Assembly (NCBI RefSeq): GCF_900182905.1
Contig: NZ_FXUF01000014.1
Span: forward strand, 1 to 64,000
Length of the DNA stretch: 64,000 bases
DNA from: Anoxynatronum buryatiense
GTDB taxonomy: Bacteria; Bacillota; Clostridia; Peptostreptococcales; Tindalliaceae
Direction: 5' to 3'
Each line of letters begins with the position of its first letter. The stretch's first letter is position 1. Shown piece by piece: positions 19,045-27,279 of this stretch. Under the pieces are notes generated by a model. The model made no database searches, was not told the origin of the DNA, and worked only from the letters and a program-made list of their open reading frames with translations. The position numbers and the translations under genes are program-made.

Positions 19045-19665
19045 TCACTTCCCTTCAGTCTTTTCATCAGACTTCGATGAAATCTGCTCCTGTCGGATCA
19101 GGCGGTAAAACCGCAGGATGCCGGTGACAAACATCAGGGCGTTGAAAACCATTAAGAGGCCGAACTGGCCGGCGGGCCAAAGAATCATTCCGGTGAAAAG
19201 CAGGAAGGTCTCCGTTCGCTCCAGAATCCCGGGGTCATAATGCATGCTTTTGCCTCCCCTGTTGGGAAACAGAGCCCCCGCGGCCAGAAAGGTGGAAAAA
19301 TTAAAAATGACGCCCACAAAAAACAGCAGGTGGGCCAGGGCATGCTCCGGTGCAACGGCGTAAAAACCCAGGATCACCGCCGCTTCCACCATCCTGTCCA
19401 GAATCAGGTCCATGAGAGCCCCCGTAGCGGAAACCCTGCCGCTGAGACGTGCCACAGTGCCGTCCAGTACATCCATGATGCCGGAAAGCCACAATAGCAC
19501 CAATGCCATCATCATCCACTGCCGGCTGATGAAGAAGCCGGCAGCCAGGCCGGTGACGCATGCGGCCAAGGTGATCTGAACCGGGGTGAATCCTGCCCGG
19601 CAGAGGTTTTTTCCCGTTTGGTCGAACAGCGGTTGTACCCGGTGATGCAGTCTGGTATCAATCAT
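19045..19665 (-). CDS. CDP-alcohol phosphatidyltransferase (YnjF-like)
   Basis: Membrane enzyme that transfers a phosphatidyl or related group from a CDP-alcohol to an acceptor. The 206 residues equal the length of E. coli YnjF. The family signature D-G-x2-A-R-x8-G-x3-D-x3-D is complete (DGTVARLSG...GALMDLILD, about residues 63-86). Several hydrophobic helices follow. It overlaps the preceding membrane protein gene by 8 bases. Its place between a TVP38 protein and an ABC importer is the conserved ynj arrangement, but the acceptor alcohol is unknown; it need not make a housekeeping phospholipid. Confidence 0.88.
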   Translation of the reverse strand: MIDTRLHHRVQPLFDQTGKNLCRAGFTPVQITLAACVTGLAAGFFISRQWMMMALVLLWLSGIMDVLDGTVARLSGRVSATGALMDLILDRMVEAAVILGFYAVAPEHALAHLLFFVGVIFNFSTFLAAGALFPNRGGKSMHYDPGILERTETFLLFTGMILWPAGQFGLLMVFNALMFVTGILRFYRLIRQEQISSKSDEKTEGK

Positions 19666-20347
19666 CGGCGAGTCCTTTCTGTCTTTTACGAATCTGCCCT
19701 GGTATCAGTGACACGAAAACAAAGAACACCGCTCCAATCCCCAGGTATAACAGAACCCGGCGCGGATCCCCTTCTCCGGCCACCACAGACCCGGCCATGA
19801 AATTGTAGGCGGTAATGCCGGGAATCATGCACACCCAGGACACCAGTACATAAGTACCCAGGGAAATGCGGGTTAATCCGTAGGCGAAGTTCTGCAGGTT
19901 AAAGGGGAACAGCGGCACCATCCGTGTCACCATGAGCATCCGCCATCCCTGCTTTTCCACCCCCCTGTCAATCCGCCGGAAAGTTTCGTTTTCACCCAGC
20001 CAGTTTTCCACCATGTTCCGGGCGGCGTAGCGGGCGGTGAGAAAGGCAGCGGCGGCACCCAGGGTAGACCCGATGGAGGTGAAGACAGCCCCCCAGACAG
20101 GCCCGAAAGCGAGCGCTCCCATGAGGGTCACAGGAAAGCCCGGCAGCATCAGCAGGCAGGCGGCTATGTAAATCAGAATGTAGATCATCGGCCCGGCCGC
20201 ACCGAAACCAGACACCCAGTCTCGCAAAAGGGTGGCGTTTTCCAGCCGGATGAACCGGCTGATCCCCAGCAGGCGAACTGCCAGTATGAGCGTGATCAGA
20301 ATCCCGGCAATGGCCAGCAGCCTTCTTCGGTCCGGTTGTTTTTTCAT
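19658..20347 (-). CDS. TVP38/TMEM64-family membrane protein (YdjX/YdjZ-like)
   Basis: Integral membrane protein of 229 residues with about six hydrophobic stretches. The family core is seen in LMLPGFPVTLMGALAFGPVW (about 67-86) and the SNARE-associated motif GSTLGAAAAFLTARY after it, then RMVPLFPFNLQNFAYGL. Relatives belong to the DedA/VTT group, some of which move lipids between leaflets; the function here is not known. GGGAGG lies 8 bases before the ATG. It begins the structural part of the ydj/ynj-like operon, 59 bases after the TetR gene. Confidence 0.88.
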   Translation of the reverse strand: MKKQPDRRRLLAIAGILITLILAVRLLGISRFIRLENATLLRDWVSGFGAAGPMIYILIYIAACLLMLPGFPVTLMGALAFGPVWGAVFTSIGSTLGAAAAFLTARYAARNMVENWLGENETFRRIDRGVEKQGWRMLMVTRMVPLFPFNLQNFAYGLTRISLGTYVLVSWVCMIPGITAYNFMAGSVVAGEGDPRRVLLYLGIGAVFFVFVSLIPGQIRKRQKGLADD

Positions 20348-20406
20348 GGATGTTCCTCCCGTTCACGTGGTGCTGTCATGGCTGCTCCCAGCAGCTGCCA
20401 GTGCAC

Positions 20407-21009
20407 TTACTTTTTTGAAGCAGAATCCGGACAATCCAGCAAGTGTGTCATCATCTCAACAAACACATCCAGCGGGCGTCTGTTGCGGCTTGATTTCATC
20501 CGCACCATGGCTCCCTGAAAGCTGTTGACCAGGAACTCAGCCATTTGATGGCTGTGAGTGACCAACGTGGGTTCCTCTGACAGACACTGGGCGATCTCTT
20601 CGACGACGGCGCTCAGAATTTCATCCGCCGTTGCTGCAATGCGGTCGTTCAGATCTCCCATTTCCTCTGAAAAGTTACCCACCAGGCATCCCATTTGGTA
20701 GTGAAAACCTTCCATCTTTTGAATGTTGCCTATGAAAAAGGCTTTCACCCGCTCTTTGGGAGGCATGGATGTGTTCTTCAGTACCACCAGCAGGTGATCT
20801 TTCAGCTGTTGGTGGTAAAAACGCAGGGCCTGAATCGCGTATTCCTCTTTACTTTCAAAGTAGTTATAAAAGGAGCCCTTGGGAATCCCCGCCGCATCTG
20901 CCAGCTCTTGGATGCCGGTACCGTGATAGCCCTGCCGGTAGATCGTGTGGATGGTTTTTTCAATGATTTCGTTGCGTTTAAGCTGTTTTTTATCCATTTT
21001 GATGCACAT
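20407..21009 (-). CDS. TetR-family transcriptional regulator
   Basis: DNA-binding repressor of 200 residues. The N-terminal TetR helix-turn-helix reads GIQELADAAGIPKGSFYNYF (residues 35-54), and the C-terminal ligand domain is of the AcrR/YxaF-LmrA kind. The ATG has GGGAGG 9 bases upstream. It is the first gene of the ydj/ynj-like operon and is preceded by the PrdB-like selenoprotein gene on the same strand. The 15-bp inverted repeat at 22083-22122 contains ACTGGT/ACCAGT flanked by TAGA/TCTA, similar to YxaF/LmrA-type sites, so this regulator might act there. That link is inference. Confidence 0.88.
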   Translation of the reverse strand: MCIKMDKKQLKRNEIIEKTIHTIYRQGYHGTGIQELADAAGIPKGSFYNYFESKEEYAIQALRFYHQQLKDHLLVVLKNTSMPPKERVKAFFIGNIQKMEGFHYQMGCLVGNFSEEMGDLNDRIAATADEILSAVVEEIAQCLSEEPTLVTHSHQMAEFLVNSFQGAMVRMKSSRNRRPLDVFVEMMTHLLDCPDSASKK

Positions 21010-21152
21010 GAACTGCTGCCTCCCTGCGCTGTGTGCCAGTCATGCGGCGCCTTCCTCTCAACAATTTTCCGGTACATTAAAATAACCTGCTTCAGTTCAT
21101 CAATCGTGCAGTTGTTCTCAAGACAGGCAACATTATTTCACCCTTTTGTTTG

Positions 21153-21887
21153 TCAGATGATTGAGGATAACACCAGCAGACTCTCCGGCTCTCCGTCAAG
21201 CGCAACCTCGATGGCTCTTTTGAGAATCTTTGTCTGTGTTTCCCCATCACCGGCATGACCAAAAATCGTCCCCAGCGAATAATCCACCTGAATCATCCGG
21301 GGCGGCCGCACAATTTTTCCGATATTGGGCAGGTTCATAAGGGAAACGGTGCGGATTCCATTCTCTTCCATTTCCCGCTGGATCAGTCCCACGGACTGAT
21401 GGCAGGTGTATCAGCCAGGAGTCAGGACGACGATGTCCACCCCGTCCTCCAGCAGGATTCGGGCAGCTTCCGGAGCTGTTTCGTTCACCAGAGGCCCCAC
21501 ATCAGGGATATAACCCATGAAACTAATGTGACTGGATGCTGATGAAGCCACAAAACCCTCTTTCACCAGCTCTTCCAGCCGGTCCATGGGGAGAAGGCAG
21601 TTCACATCTGCCCGCACATCGGTTTCATCATAATGACCGTGAGTAACGGTGATTTCAGTTTGGGATGTGTTTCGGGGAATCAGCCGGAAGCTGTGGTCTC
21701 CATTCTTTGGTGTGAAGGGTGCCTGGTTTTTCAAATGAATCCCGCCGGTGGTGATCAGTGCCACCCGGCATTCTTCCCTTGGTTTGGTTACGGTAGCAAT
21801 GACCGGCTTTGTCATTGGCCTGCCAATCTGGATTTCAAACAACTTTGCGCGAATCCGTTCTTTGTAGGTAAGCCCGTCTCTTGGCAT
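21153..21887 (-). CDS. PrdB-like selenoprotein (Sec at TGA 21411-21413)
   Basis: Selenocysteine protein of the glycine/sarcosine/betaine reductase B and D-proline reductase PrdB family. Reading through the in-frame TGA (residue 159) gives 244 residues, about the size of PrdB. The segment around it reads VLTPG-U-YTCHQS, matching the PrdB active site with Sec and a Cys three residues on. Upstream blocks ALITTGGIHLK, THGHYDETD and HISFMGYIPDVG are also family-like. A hairpin with an 8-bp stem follows the TGA at SECIS distance. ATG at 21887 has AAGGGGGTGG upstream. No prdA, prdC or proline racemase gene is near, so a stand-alone reductase or redox role is more likely than proline reduction. Confidence 0.9.
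21382..21400 (-). promoter_or_regulatory. SECIS-like hairpin of the PrdB-like gene
   Basis: ATCAGTCC-GTG-GGACTGAT: a perfect 8-bp stem with a three-base loop starting 19 nt after the TGA. Spacing and the G-U in the loop match the bacterial SECIS and the two other Sec genes here. Confidence 0.8.
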
Positions 21888-22349
21888 TTCACCACCCCCT
21901 TCAATACTTCCACTGACTTCCCGAGCACTCTCTTGAAAGATTCCAACGCCATTTGATTGACTCAACCTTATCTGCCGCCAGTTATCGCCGCTGAATCTCA
22001 AATTTCATCGATCCATTTCCACTTAATCATCCCTGACACACTTTTTTTATTTGAATGAATCATCGCAAGATCATTTCTGGTCTCACATCAAATTAGACGA
22101 CTGGTCATCTAATTTGATGTGAAAAAAATAGGCATCATGCATTCATTTCATCTACATCATACCCCCCGTATATTGTCTTTAATCGCTGCAGCAAAGACTT
22201 TTCAGATGCTCAACAATTTATATTGTCATTGAAAAGTGGACTCATTGGATACCCTGATACCGTTCATGAAAGAATCTACAACTTAAGATGATACCAGGGC
22301 TCCGAAAGATCATCCGTCGCCCTGGCCACAGGTGAATCATCATCCCAAG
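21888..22349. other. Non-coding gap upstream of the PrdB-like gene
   Basis: 462 bp without a supported gene. It holds the long inverted repeat at 22083-22122 and a GC-rich hairpin CCAGGGC/GCCCTGG (22294-22325) just past the permease stop on the minus strand, which may act as a weak terminator although no T tract follows. No convincing promoter was recognised for the selenoprotein gene. Confidence 0.6.
22083..22122. repeat. Perfect 15-bp inverted repeat, 40 bp long
   Basis: TCACATCAAATTAGA / TCTAATTTGATGTGA around a 10-base centre CGACTGGTCA. No T tract follows on either strand, so it is not a normal terminator. The centre with flanking TAGA/TCTA resembles TetR-type operators. It lies about 195 bp before the PrdB-like start. 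Confidence 0.85.
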
Positions 22350-23273
22350 CTACATCAAACGGTAAAGGTAACCGGACACCACCGCACCCACCAGGCTGTA
22401 GGCCAGGTACAGGAAAAACACTTTGCGTTTCACAATGGAGTAAACGGCTGCCATGGCCGGTATGGAGGTGGCCGCACCGCCGATCATAAAGGCCAGGGCA
22501 GTTCCCTTGTCCATTCCCAAATCCATGAGCCCTCTGATTACCGGCATGGCTGAAATGCTGCTGGCATAGGCAGGAATCCCCACCAGTGCTGCCAATAGAG
22601 GACCGGCGTCGTTGCCACTGCCCAGTAACCCTGCCACCCACACCACTGGTACGTACTGCACTATCAGCGCTTCCAGTACGAAGGCCAGCAAAATGTATTT
22701 CCCAATGAAGATCCCCATGTCAAAGGTGTTGATTATAAAAGACTTCATCATTTTTCCGTCCCATCTTCTATCAGGCTCCGATTCCTGTTGACAGGATGAT
22801 GTGCCACAGCCTTGCGTTCCCATGGAGTACCGCAATACCTCCGGTTCAATTCTTCCTGTTTTCATCAAATACCAGGTACCGTAGCCGGCAACAAGCCCAA
22901 TACCCAAAGTGGCCGTCAATCGGGCCACGGCCATCCCACTGCCCAACAGGCTGTAGGTGAGCACAAAAGACTCAGGACTCATGAGCGGAGAAGTAATCCA
23001 GAAAGCCATGATAGGAGCCAGGGGAATTCCCGCCGCCAACATGGCCGCAATGGCTGGAATGACACCACAGGAACAAAGCGGACTGAAAGCACCGGTGCCT
23101 GCAGCCACAGGAATGGAAACCAGTTCCCTTCCCTTAAAGGCCTTTTTGAAAGATTGTTCAAGCTTCAGGGTTTTAATCAGTGATGCCACCGAGATGCTTA
23201 ATAAAAAGAATGGAAAAATACTTTTGACTGCATTGACAGTAAACATCAGCACAAATAAAATGGTTTCACTCAT
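22350..23273 (-). CDS. SaoE/ArsP-type efflux permease (DUF318 family)
   Basis: Membrane permease of 307 residues from ATG 23273 (AAAAGGAG 8 bases upstream; a GTG three codons earlier is possible). The family core FSPLCSCGVIPAI, with its conserved cysteines, lies near residue 63, and a second block PAYASSISAMPVI lies in the C-terminal half. A central cytoplasmic loop carries GCGTSSC, a further metal-type Cys pair. Relatives export trivalent organoarsenicals (ArsP) or are named SaoE or SO_0444 metal efflux proteins. It forms a unit with the Cys-rich MarR regulator upstream, and both have the same 13-bp palindrome in front. The substrate, probably a thiophilic metal or organometal, is inference. 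Confidence 0.85.
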   Translation of the reverse strand: MSETILFVLMFTVNAVKSIFPFFLLSISVASLIKTLKLEQSFKKAFKGRELVSIPVAAGTGAFSPLCSCGVIPAIAAMLAAGIPLAPIMAFWITSPLMSPESFVLTYSLLGSGMAVARLTATLGIGLVAGYGTWYLMKTGRIEPEVLRYSMGTQGCGTSSCQQESEPDRRWDGKMMKSFIINTFDMGIFIGKYILLAFVLEALIVQYVPVVWVAGLLGSGNDAGPLLAALVGIPAYASSISAMPVIRGLMDLGMDKGTALAFMIGGAATSIPAMAAVYSIVKRKVFFLYLAYSLVGAVVSGYLYRLM

Positions 23274-23431
23274 GGAAAACACTCCTTTTTAATGTTTTTC
23301 ATATTTAATGTTTTTTCATGGAATCACCAGAACATTCAACCTTCAGGTTAAGCCGATCTGTTGAAGGAATGATCACCTAAATGGTTGAATACATCTGATT
23401 CAGGTAACCGATATATTGCTTAATGCATTTA

Positions 23432-23444
23432 TTGTATTATGCAA
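23432..23444. promoter_or_regulatory. MarR operator copy 1 (upstream of permease)
   Basis: TTGTATTATGCAA, a near-perfect palindrome, lies in the gap between marR and the permease gene, about 160 bp from the permease start. It is identical to copy 2 except at the central base. Confidence 0.7.
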
Positions 23445-23483
23445 ATAAATAGCATGGCTATAGGTCTTTTTTGTTTTGATCGT

Positions 23484-23981
23484 TCAACAGCAGTTGGGAT
23501 TGGCTTCATCAAAAGCCTCCACCAATAGTGCCACTGCCTGTAACACCTCCCTCACCTGACCTTCCGGCAGATTGGCAACAATTTTACGATAGTAATCCTG
23601 AATCGACACCTCCACTGTTTCTGCTGCTTCCTGCCCTTTTTCTGTCAAACTTACCACCACCATACGCCGGTCCTTTTCTTCCCGCATTCGCTCAATGTAC
23701 CTGTCGCGCACCAGGTTATTCACAATACGTGTCATGGTACTGGTGCGGGCATTGAGTTTTTCGCTCAGCTCATTCATGGTCAGGCGGGGGGTGCGTTTCA
23801 GCTGCGTGAGCACATAGGCCTGCGAGGTGGTGAAACCATGGGGTTTAATCTGATCACGTTCGAAAAGCTGCATCACCCGTACCAAATGCTGTACCGTCTG
23901 GCCCACTTCTTCCACACAGCAGTCAGCTGAAGTTTCACAGGTGCATTGGGTAGGTACTCCTTGCCCGGCAACTGATTTCAT
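23484..23981 (-). CDS. MarR-family regulator with N-terminal Cys cluster and C-terminal Cys-Cys
   Basis: Winged-helix regulator of 165 residues. The MarR core spans about 35-140, with recognition region TMNELSEKLNARTSTMTRIV and wing EEKDRRMVVVSLT. Two unusual features stand out: an N-terminal cluster with five cysteines (QCTCETSADCC) and a protein end NPNCC, a free vicinal Cys pair at the carboxyl terminus. Both look like binding sites for a thiophilic metal or organometal. ATG at 23981 has AAAGGGGG upstream. It precedes the efflux permease on the same strand, and identical palindromes precede both genes, suggesting autoregulated, metal-released repression. Confidence 0.88.
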   Translation of the reverse strand: MKSVAGQGVPTQCTCETSADCCVEEVGQTVQHLVRVMQLFERDQIKPHGFTTSQAYVLTQLKRTPRLTMNELSEKLNARTSTMTRIVNNLVRDRYIERMREEKDRRMVVVSLTEKGQEAAETVEVSIQDYYRKIVANLPEGQVREVLQAVALLVEAFDEANPNCC

Positions 23982-24001
23982 GGTAAAACCCCCTTTATTT
24001 A

Positions 24002-24014
24002 TTTGTATCATGCA
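24002..24014. promoter_or_regulatory. MarR operator copy 2 (upstream of marR)
   Basis: TTGTATCATGCAA, 21 bp before the marR start codon, matching copy 1 at 12 of 13 positions. The position fits autorepression. Confidence 0.7.
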
Positions 24015-24133
24015 ACCATTTATGTGTCAATCATTTTTTCATCCGTCCAATCAACAACACCGTTCTTTGTTTAAACCAGGCAACACCATGGATGGATACC
24101 TGGATCTGGTGAAGCCGCTTTGGAAATCCTGCC

Positions 24134-24670
24134 TTAGTCCAGTTTAAGTCCCATCGACATCAGGTCATAATACTGCCCCTTTACCTTGAACTCCCGGGTA
24201 ATGATGCCTTCCACCTGAAATCCTGTCTGATGATAAAGTCGAATGGCCCCCACATTATCGGTGCGTACCCGAAGGTTGATTTTTCGGATGGTTCCCGTCC
24301 CTTTTGCCCAAACGATCAGCCTTTCCAATAAAGCACTGCCCAGCCCCTGTCCCCAAAATTCCCGCAGCACGCTCATGCCAAACTCGCCTGCATGGGCAGT
24401 TCTGGGACGGTTTCCTCCGGTGAAATGGAGATTGCCGATGATGCGGTTCTCAACTACTGCCACCAGAAACAGCGCGTTTGGCTGGCTGTTGACTGACCGG
24501 ATAAAATGAGCCTCTTCTTTTTTCGTTATGTTCAGTTCCCCCGGCCCAAAGGTCAGGTTATCGGATTCCCTGCTGATCTGATTCATGTAGGCGATCAGCG
24601 CTGCTGCATCCGCCTCCACAGCTTTCATGATATTCACCTTCTGACCGCTTTTCAGGATGGCAGTGACCAT
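24134..24670 (-). CDS. GNAT-family N-acetyltransferase
   Basis: Acetyl-CoA-dependent acyltransferase of 178 residues. The acetyl-CoA loop is GQGLGSALLERLI (about residues 105-117), preceded by the GEFGMSVLREFWGQ strand and followed by NVGAIRLYHQTGFQVEG, the usual C-terminal GNAT motif. ATG at 24670 has AAAGGAG; longer readings to 24814 lack a site. The architecture resembles ribosomal-protein or small-molecule acetylases of the RimI/YhhY kind. The acceptor is unknown. It lies alone between the MarR and ZIP genes. Confidence 0.88.
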   Translation of the reverse strand: MVTAILKSGQKVNIMKAVEADAAALIAYMNQISRESDNLTFGPGELNITKKEEAHFIRSVNSQPNALFLVAVVENRIIGNLHFTGGNRPRTAHAGEFGMSVLREFWGQGLGSALLERLIVWAKGTGTIRKINLRVRTDNVGAIRLYHQTGFQVEGIITREFKVKGQYYDLMSMGLKLD

Positions 24671-24794
24671 GGTATCGCTCCTTTGCCTTTGTCTCTTTAT
24701 CTGCACTTTCTTCTTTTGCCATCGACTGAGGCTGTCCCTGAACGGAGACAGCCTGATGTGATCATACAATCGATTGGTGGTGATTTTGATGCGT

Positions 24795-25541
24795 TTAAAG
24801 CAGGACGAAACCAATCAGCAATCCGGCAATAAGTCCGGCATTGGCCATATGGCTGTGCATGCTGTTGGACTGTGGAATCAGTTCGTCATTGACAATATAA
24901 ATCATGGCACCGGCGGCAAAAGCCAGGGATCCGGCAATAAAAGCTTCTGAGATCCCAAAAACCAGCAGCCCGATGGCTGTTCCGACGGGAGTCATCAGTC
25001 CTGCACCCAGGGTGAACAAAATCACCTTCACATTGGAGAGGCCGCCCGCTCTCAGAGGTCCGGCCACTGCCAATCCTTCAGGAATATTGTGAAGACCAAT
25101 GGCCAGTGCAATCACCATTCCCAATTCGGGACTGGCTTCCAGCCCGGCACCAATGGCCAGTCCTTCAGGCACATTATGTAACGCAATACCAAGGAAGATC
25201 AAATACCCCGTTCGTAATACCGTCTGGTTGTGTACTTGATCTTCATCCACGTTCTCCACTTCCAGATCATCACTTTTTGACATGTGGGCGTGGGGCATGA
25301 AGCTGTCCAGCAAGAACATCATACCGCACCCCAGCAGGAAGCCCACCAGTGTTACCAGCATGGAACCCATTTCCAGCGCTTCGGGCATTAGTTCAAAAAC
25401 TGAAACTGCCACCATGATTCCCCCTGCGAATCCCAGGAGAGCCGCCATGGTTTTTTTACCGGGAGTTCCGAAAAACATGAGAATGATGGCACCCAGCACC
25501 GTAGATGTACCGGCAAGAAAACTGTAAATCATACTTTCCAT
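24795..25541 (-). CDS. ZIP-family metal transporter (ZupT-like)
   Basis: Divalent metal uptake protein of 248 residues with about eight membrane segments. The ZIP metal-binding helices are clear: HNVPEG and HNIPEG in transmembrane segments 4 and 5. A short cytoplasmic loop (about 87-105) contains His and acidic residues (PHAHMSKSDDLEVE). AGGAGG precedes the ATG. Zinc, iron or manganese are family substrates; no Zur or MntR operator was recognised upstream. Confidence 0.92.
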   Translation of the reverse strand: MESMIYSFLAGTSTVLGAIILMFFGTPGKKTMAALLGFAGGIMVAVSVFELMPEALEMGSMLVTLVGFLLGCGMMFLLDSFMPHAHMSKSDDLEVENVDEDQVHNQTVLRTGYLIFLGIALHNVPEGLAIGAGLEASPELGMVIALAIGLHNIPEGLAVAGPLRAGGLSNVKVILFTLGAGLMTPVGTAIGLLVFGISEAFIAGSLAFAAGAMIYIVNDELIPQSNSMHSHMANAGLIAGLLIGFVLL

Positions 25542-25759
25542 CGTAGTTCACCTCCTGTTTGTCAGCACAAGGGCTGTCATTGATCGCAATGCCACAAAGA
25601 GACATCGGCATTCCTTCTCATTTATACCGTCGAAACCCATTTTTATTCAATGTAAGGGTGTTTTTTTCATATGCACAGAAAACAGGCACATCCTTTCGAA
25701 TATGCCTGTCGAAAATGCTTCATCTACCGGTTGATGAATATTTTGGTTGATGAATGATG

Positions 25760-27004
25760 TTAGAATTCTTCTGACAACAGCCGTTTTTCACCTGTAATGG
25801 CCTGAATCGGCTTGATATTCTGGGTCACTTCCAATGTTCCCAAGTATTCGCCGGCATCGTTTCTCACAGCAAAGTAACGAATATAGATGAAGGCATCTCC
25901 CATGGTAATCCAGAAGTCTTCATGATCCTTTCTTCCACTTTTAAAAGCATCCAGAATAGCTTCCACCACATGAACACTGGCCGGCGGATGGCAGTTCTGA
26001 ACTGTTCGGCCAATCACCGATTTCGTACGGGGGAAAATGCGTTCTGCCGACTGGGAAAAATACTTCACCACATCATCCTGATCAATAAACGTCATGTCAA
26101 AGGGGAGTGTATTCAGCATGCGGGTAAGTTCATCCACACTGAAGAATCCGGTTTCCAGTCGAATCATCCCATCATGAGCGGCTTCAGTCAGCGTTTCATT
26201 TCCTGTTTGACGGGCAGGCATCCACCGGTCTTCAGGGCTGACAATGCAGTACCCGATTTCTTCGCTGTCTTCAGCGATGGCCAGCCATTCATCTTCTGTG
26301 AGAACATCCAGCAGCATGGGCACCATGATGCTTTCTTCCTTAACAATCATGTCCAGTATTTTAGTGGTCATTTCTTCAGCGGCTTTCTTAAGGCTCTCCC
26401 CCGTGGTTTCATCAGACTGGAGCAGCACCTTGAACGCCTTGATCATGGCACGAATTTCATCATCAACGCCCCACATCACCTTGGGCGGTGCGGTGATTCC
26501 ATATTTTTCCATGTAGGGAAAGAAGATGTTTTCTTTGCGGCTGTAATGCTTATCCAGATCCATGAGTAAGTTGATGTGTTCCAGCAGGCCATAACGCTCT
26601 TTCACCGTGGGCTGTGTTCCCAGTTTGTGAATCATGGGAAGAATGCTCCCCTTAATGAGGTTCGTCACAGCGAAGTTTTCTTCTTTAAGCACCCTGACAG
26701 GGTGTCCCGGCCTTTCTTCTTCCCGGGAGGCTGTGTGTACTTCTTCCACAGAACCCTTAAAGATATCAGCATGAAGGTCACAGAGACGTTGTACTTCTTC
26801 AATGGGCATGCCGTCAGCGATGAGTCCTGCTTCCATTTCGGAAATTTCACTGGCAGCCACGCCATCGATGAGACTGGCAAACTGTTGTTGCACCTCTCCG
26901 GGATCTTTTCCGTCATGCAGCTGCAAAATGATTTCCTTCAGGATTTTCTGGCGCTCCTGTCGGTTGGATGCCTGTTTTCCCCGGTTGTCGATGTGTTCAC
27001 TCAT
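25760..27004 (-). CDS. DUF438 protein with hemerythrin-like and PAS domains
   Basis: Soluble protein of 414 residues. The N-terminal DUF438 segment (about 15-85) is followed by a hemerythrin HHE-type four-helix region (about 95-240; conserved His and Glu in LLMDLDKHYSRKENIFFP and IVKEESIMVPMLL) and a C-terminal PAS-like domain (about 285-405, DMTFIDQDDVVKYFSQSAERIFP). The family is linked with a DUF1858 partner and with di-iron, oxygen or nitric-oxide responses. The start overlaps the DUF1858 gene by 8 bases. A Crp/Fnr-type box precedes the pair. A role in nitrosative or oxygen stress is inference. Confidence 0.88.
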   Translation of the reverse strand: MSEHIDNRGKQASNRQERQKILKEIILQLHDGKDPGEVQQQFASLIDGVAASEISEMEAGLIADGMPIEEVQRLCDLHADIFKGSVEEVHTASREEERPGHPVRVLKEENFAVTNLIKGSILPMIHKLGTQPTVKERYGLLEHINLLMDLDKHYSRKENIFFPYMEKYGITAPPKVMWGVDDEIRAMIKAFKVLLQSDETTGESLKKAAEEMTTKILDMIVKEESIMVPMLLDVLTEDEWLAIAEDSEEIGYCIVSPEDRWMPARQTGNETLTEAAHDGMIRLETGFFSVDELTRMLNTLPFDMTFIDQDDVVKYFSQSAERIFPRTKSVIGRTVQNCHPPASVHVVEAILDAFKSGRKDHEDFWITMGDAFIYIRYFAVRNDAGEYLGTLEVTQNIKPIQAITGEKRLLSEEF

Positions 27005-27239
27005 TCATCATCGCCCCTTTCACCACTGTGTATCCACTGTCTTCCAGCACTTTTATCACCTGGTTCAACTCAATTCCTCTCATGGCAGCAGCCTTCGGAA
27101 TAGTCATGACGCGGGCAGCAGTGCGCATCATCACCGGATTGTCGATACTTTCAAACCCCAGTGACTTGAGCACATCCACCAGCTCCGGATGCTCACGGCA
27201 CAAATCGTATACGCTTTGATCCAATGATAGCATACCCAT
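26997..27239 (-). CDS. DUF1858 domain protein
   Basis: Small protein of 80 residues consisting of one DUF1858 domain (SVYDLCREHPELVDVLKSLG, then a central helix pair and the end IKVLEDSGYTVV). The same domain begins ScdA/RIC-type iron-sulfur repair proteins and hybrid-cluster-associated proteins. The cysteine in DLCREHP is the usual conserved one. ATG at 27239 has GAGGTGG upstream. Its translation is coupled to the DUF438 gene. Together the two resemble a split RIC-like protein: DUF1858 plus hemerythrin. Confidence 0.88.
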   Translation of the reverse strand: MGMLSLDQSVYDLCREHPELVDVLKSLGFESIDNPVMMRTAARVMTIPKAAAMRGIELNQVIKVLEDSGYTVVKGAMMNE

Positions 27240-27279
27240 TTTAATCCACCTCACGCCTTTTTTCTGTTGCTGGATCAAT

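Noticed and set aside
22083-22122. The 40-bp inverted repeat as a rho-independent terminator
   Set aside because: No T tract on either strand.
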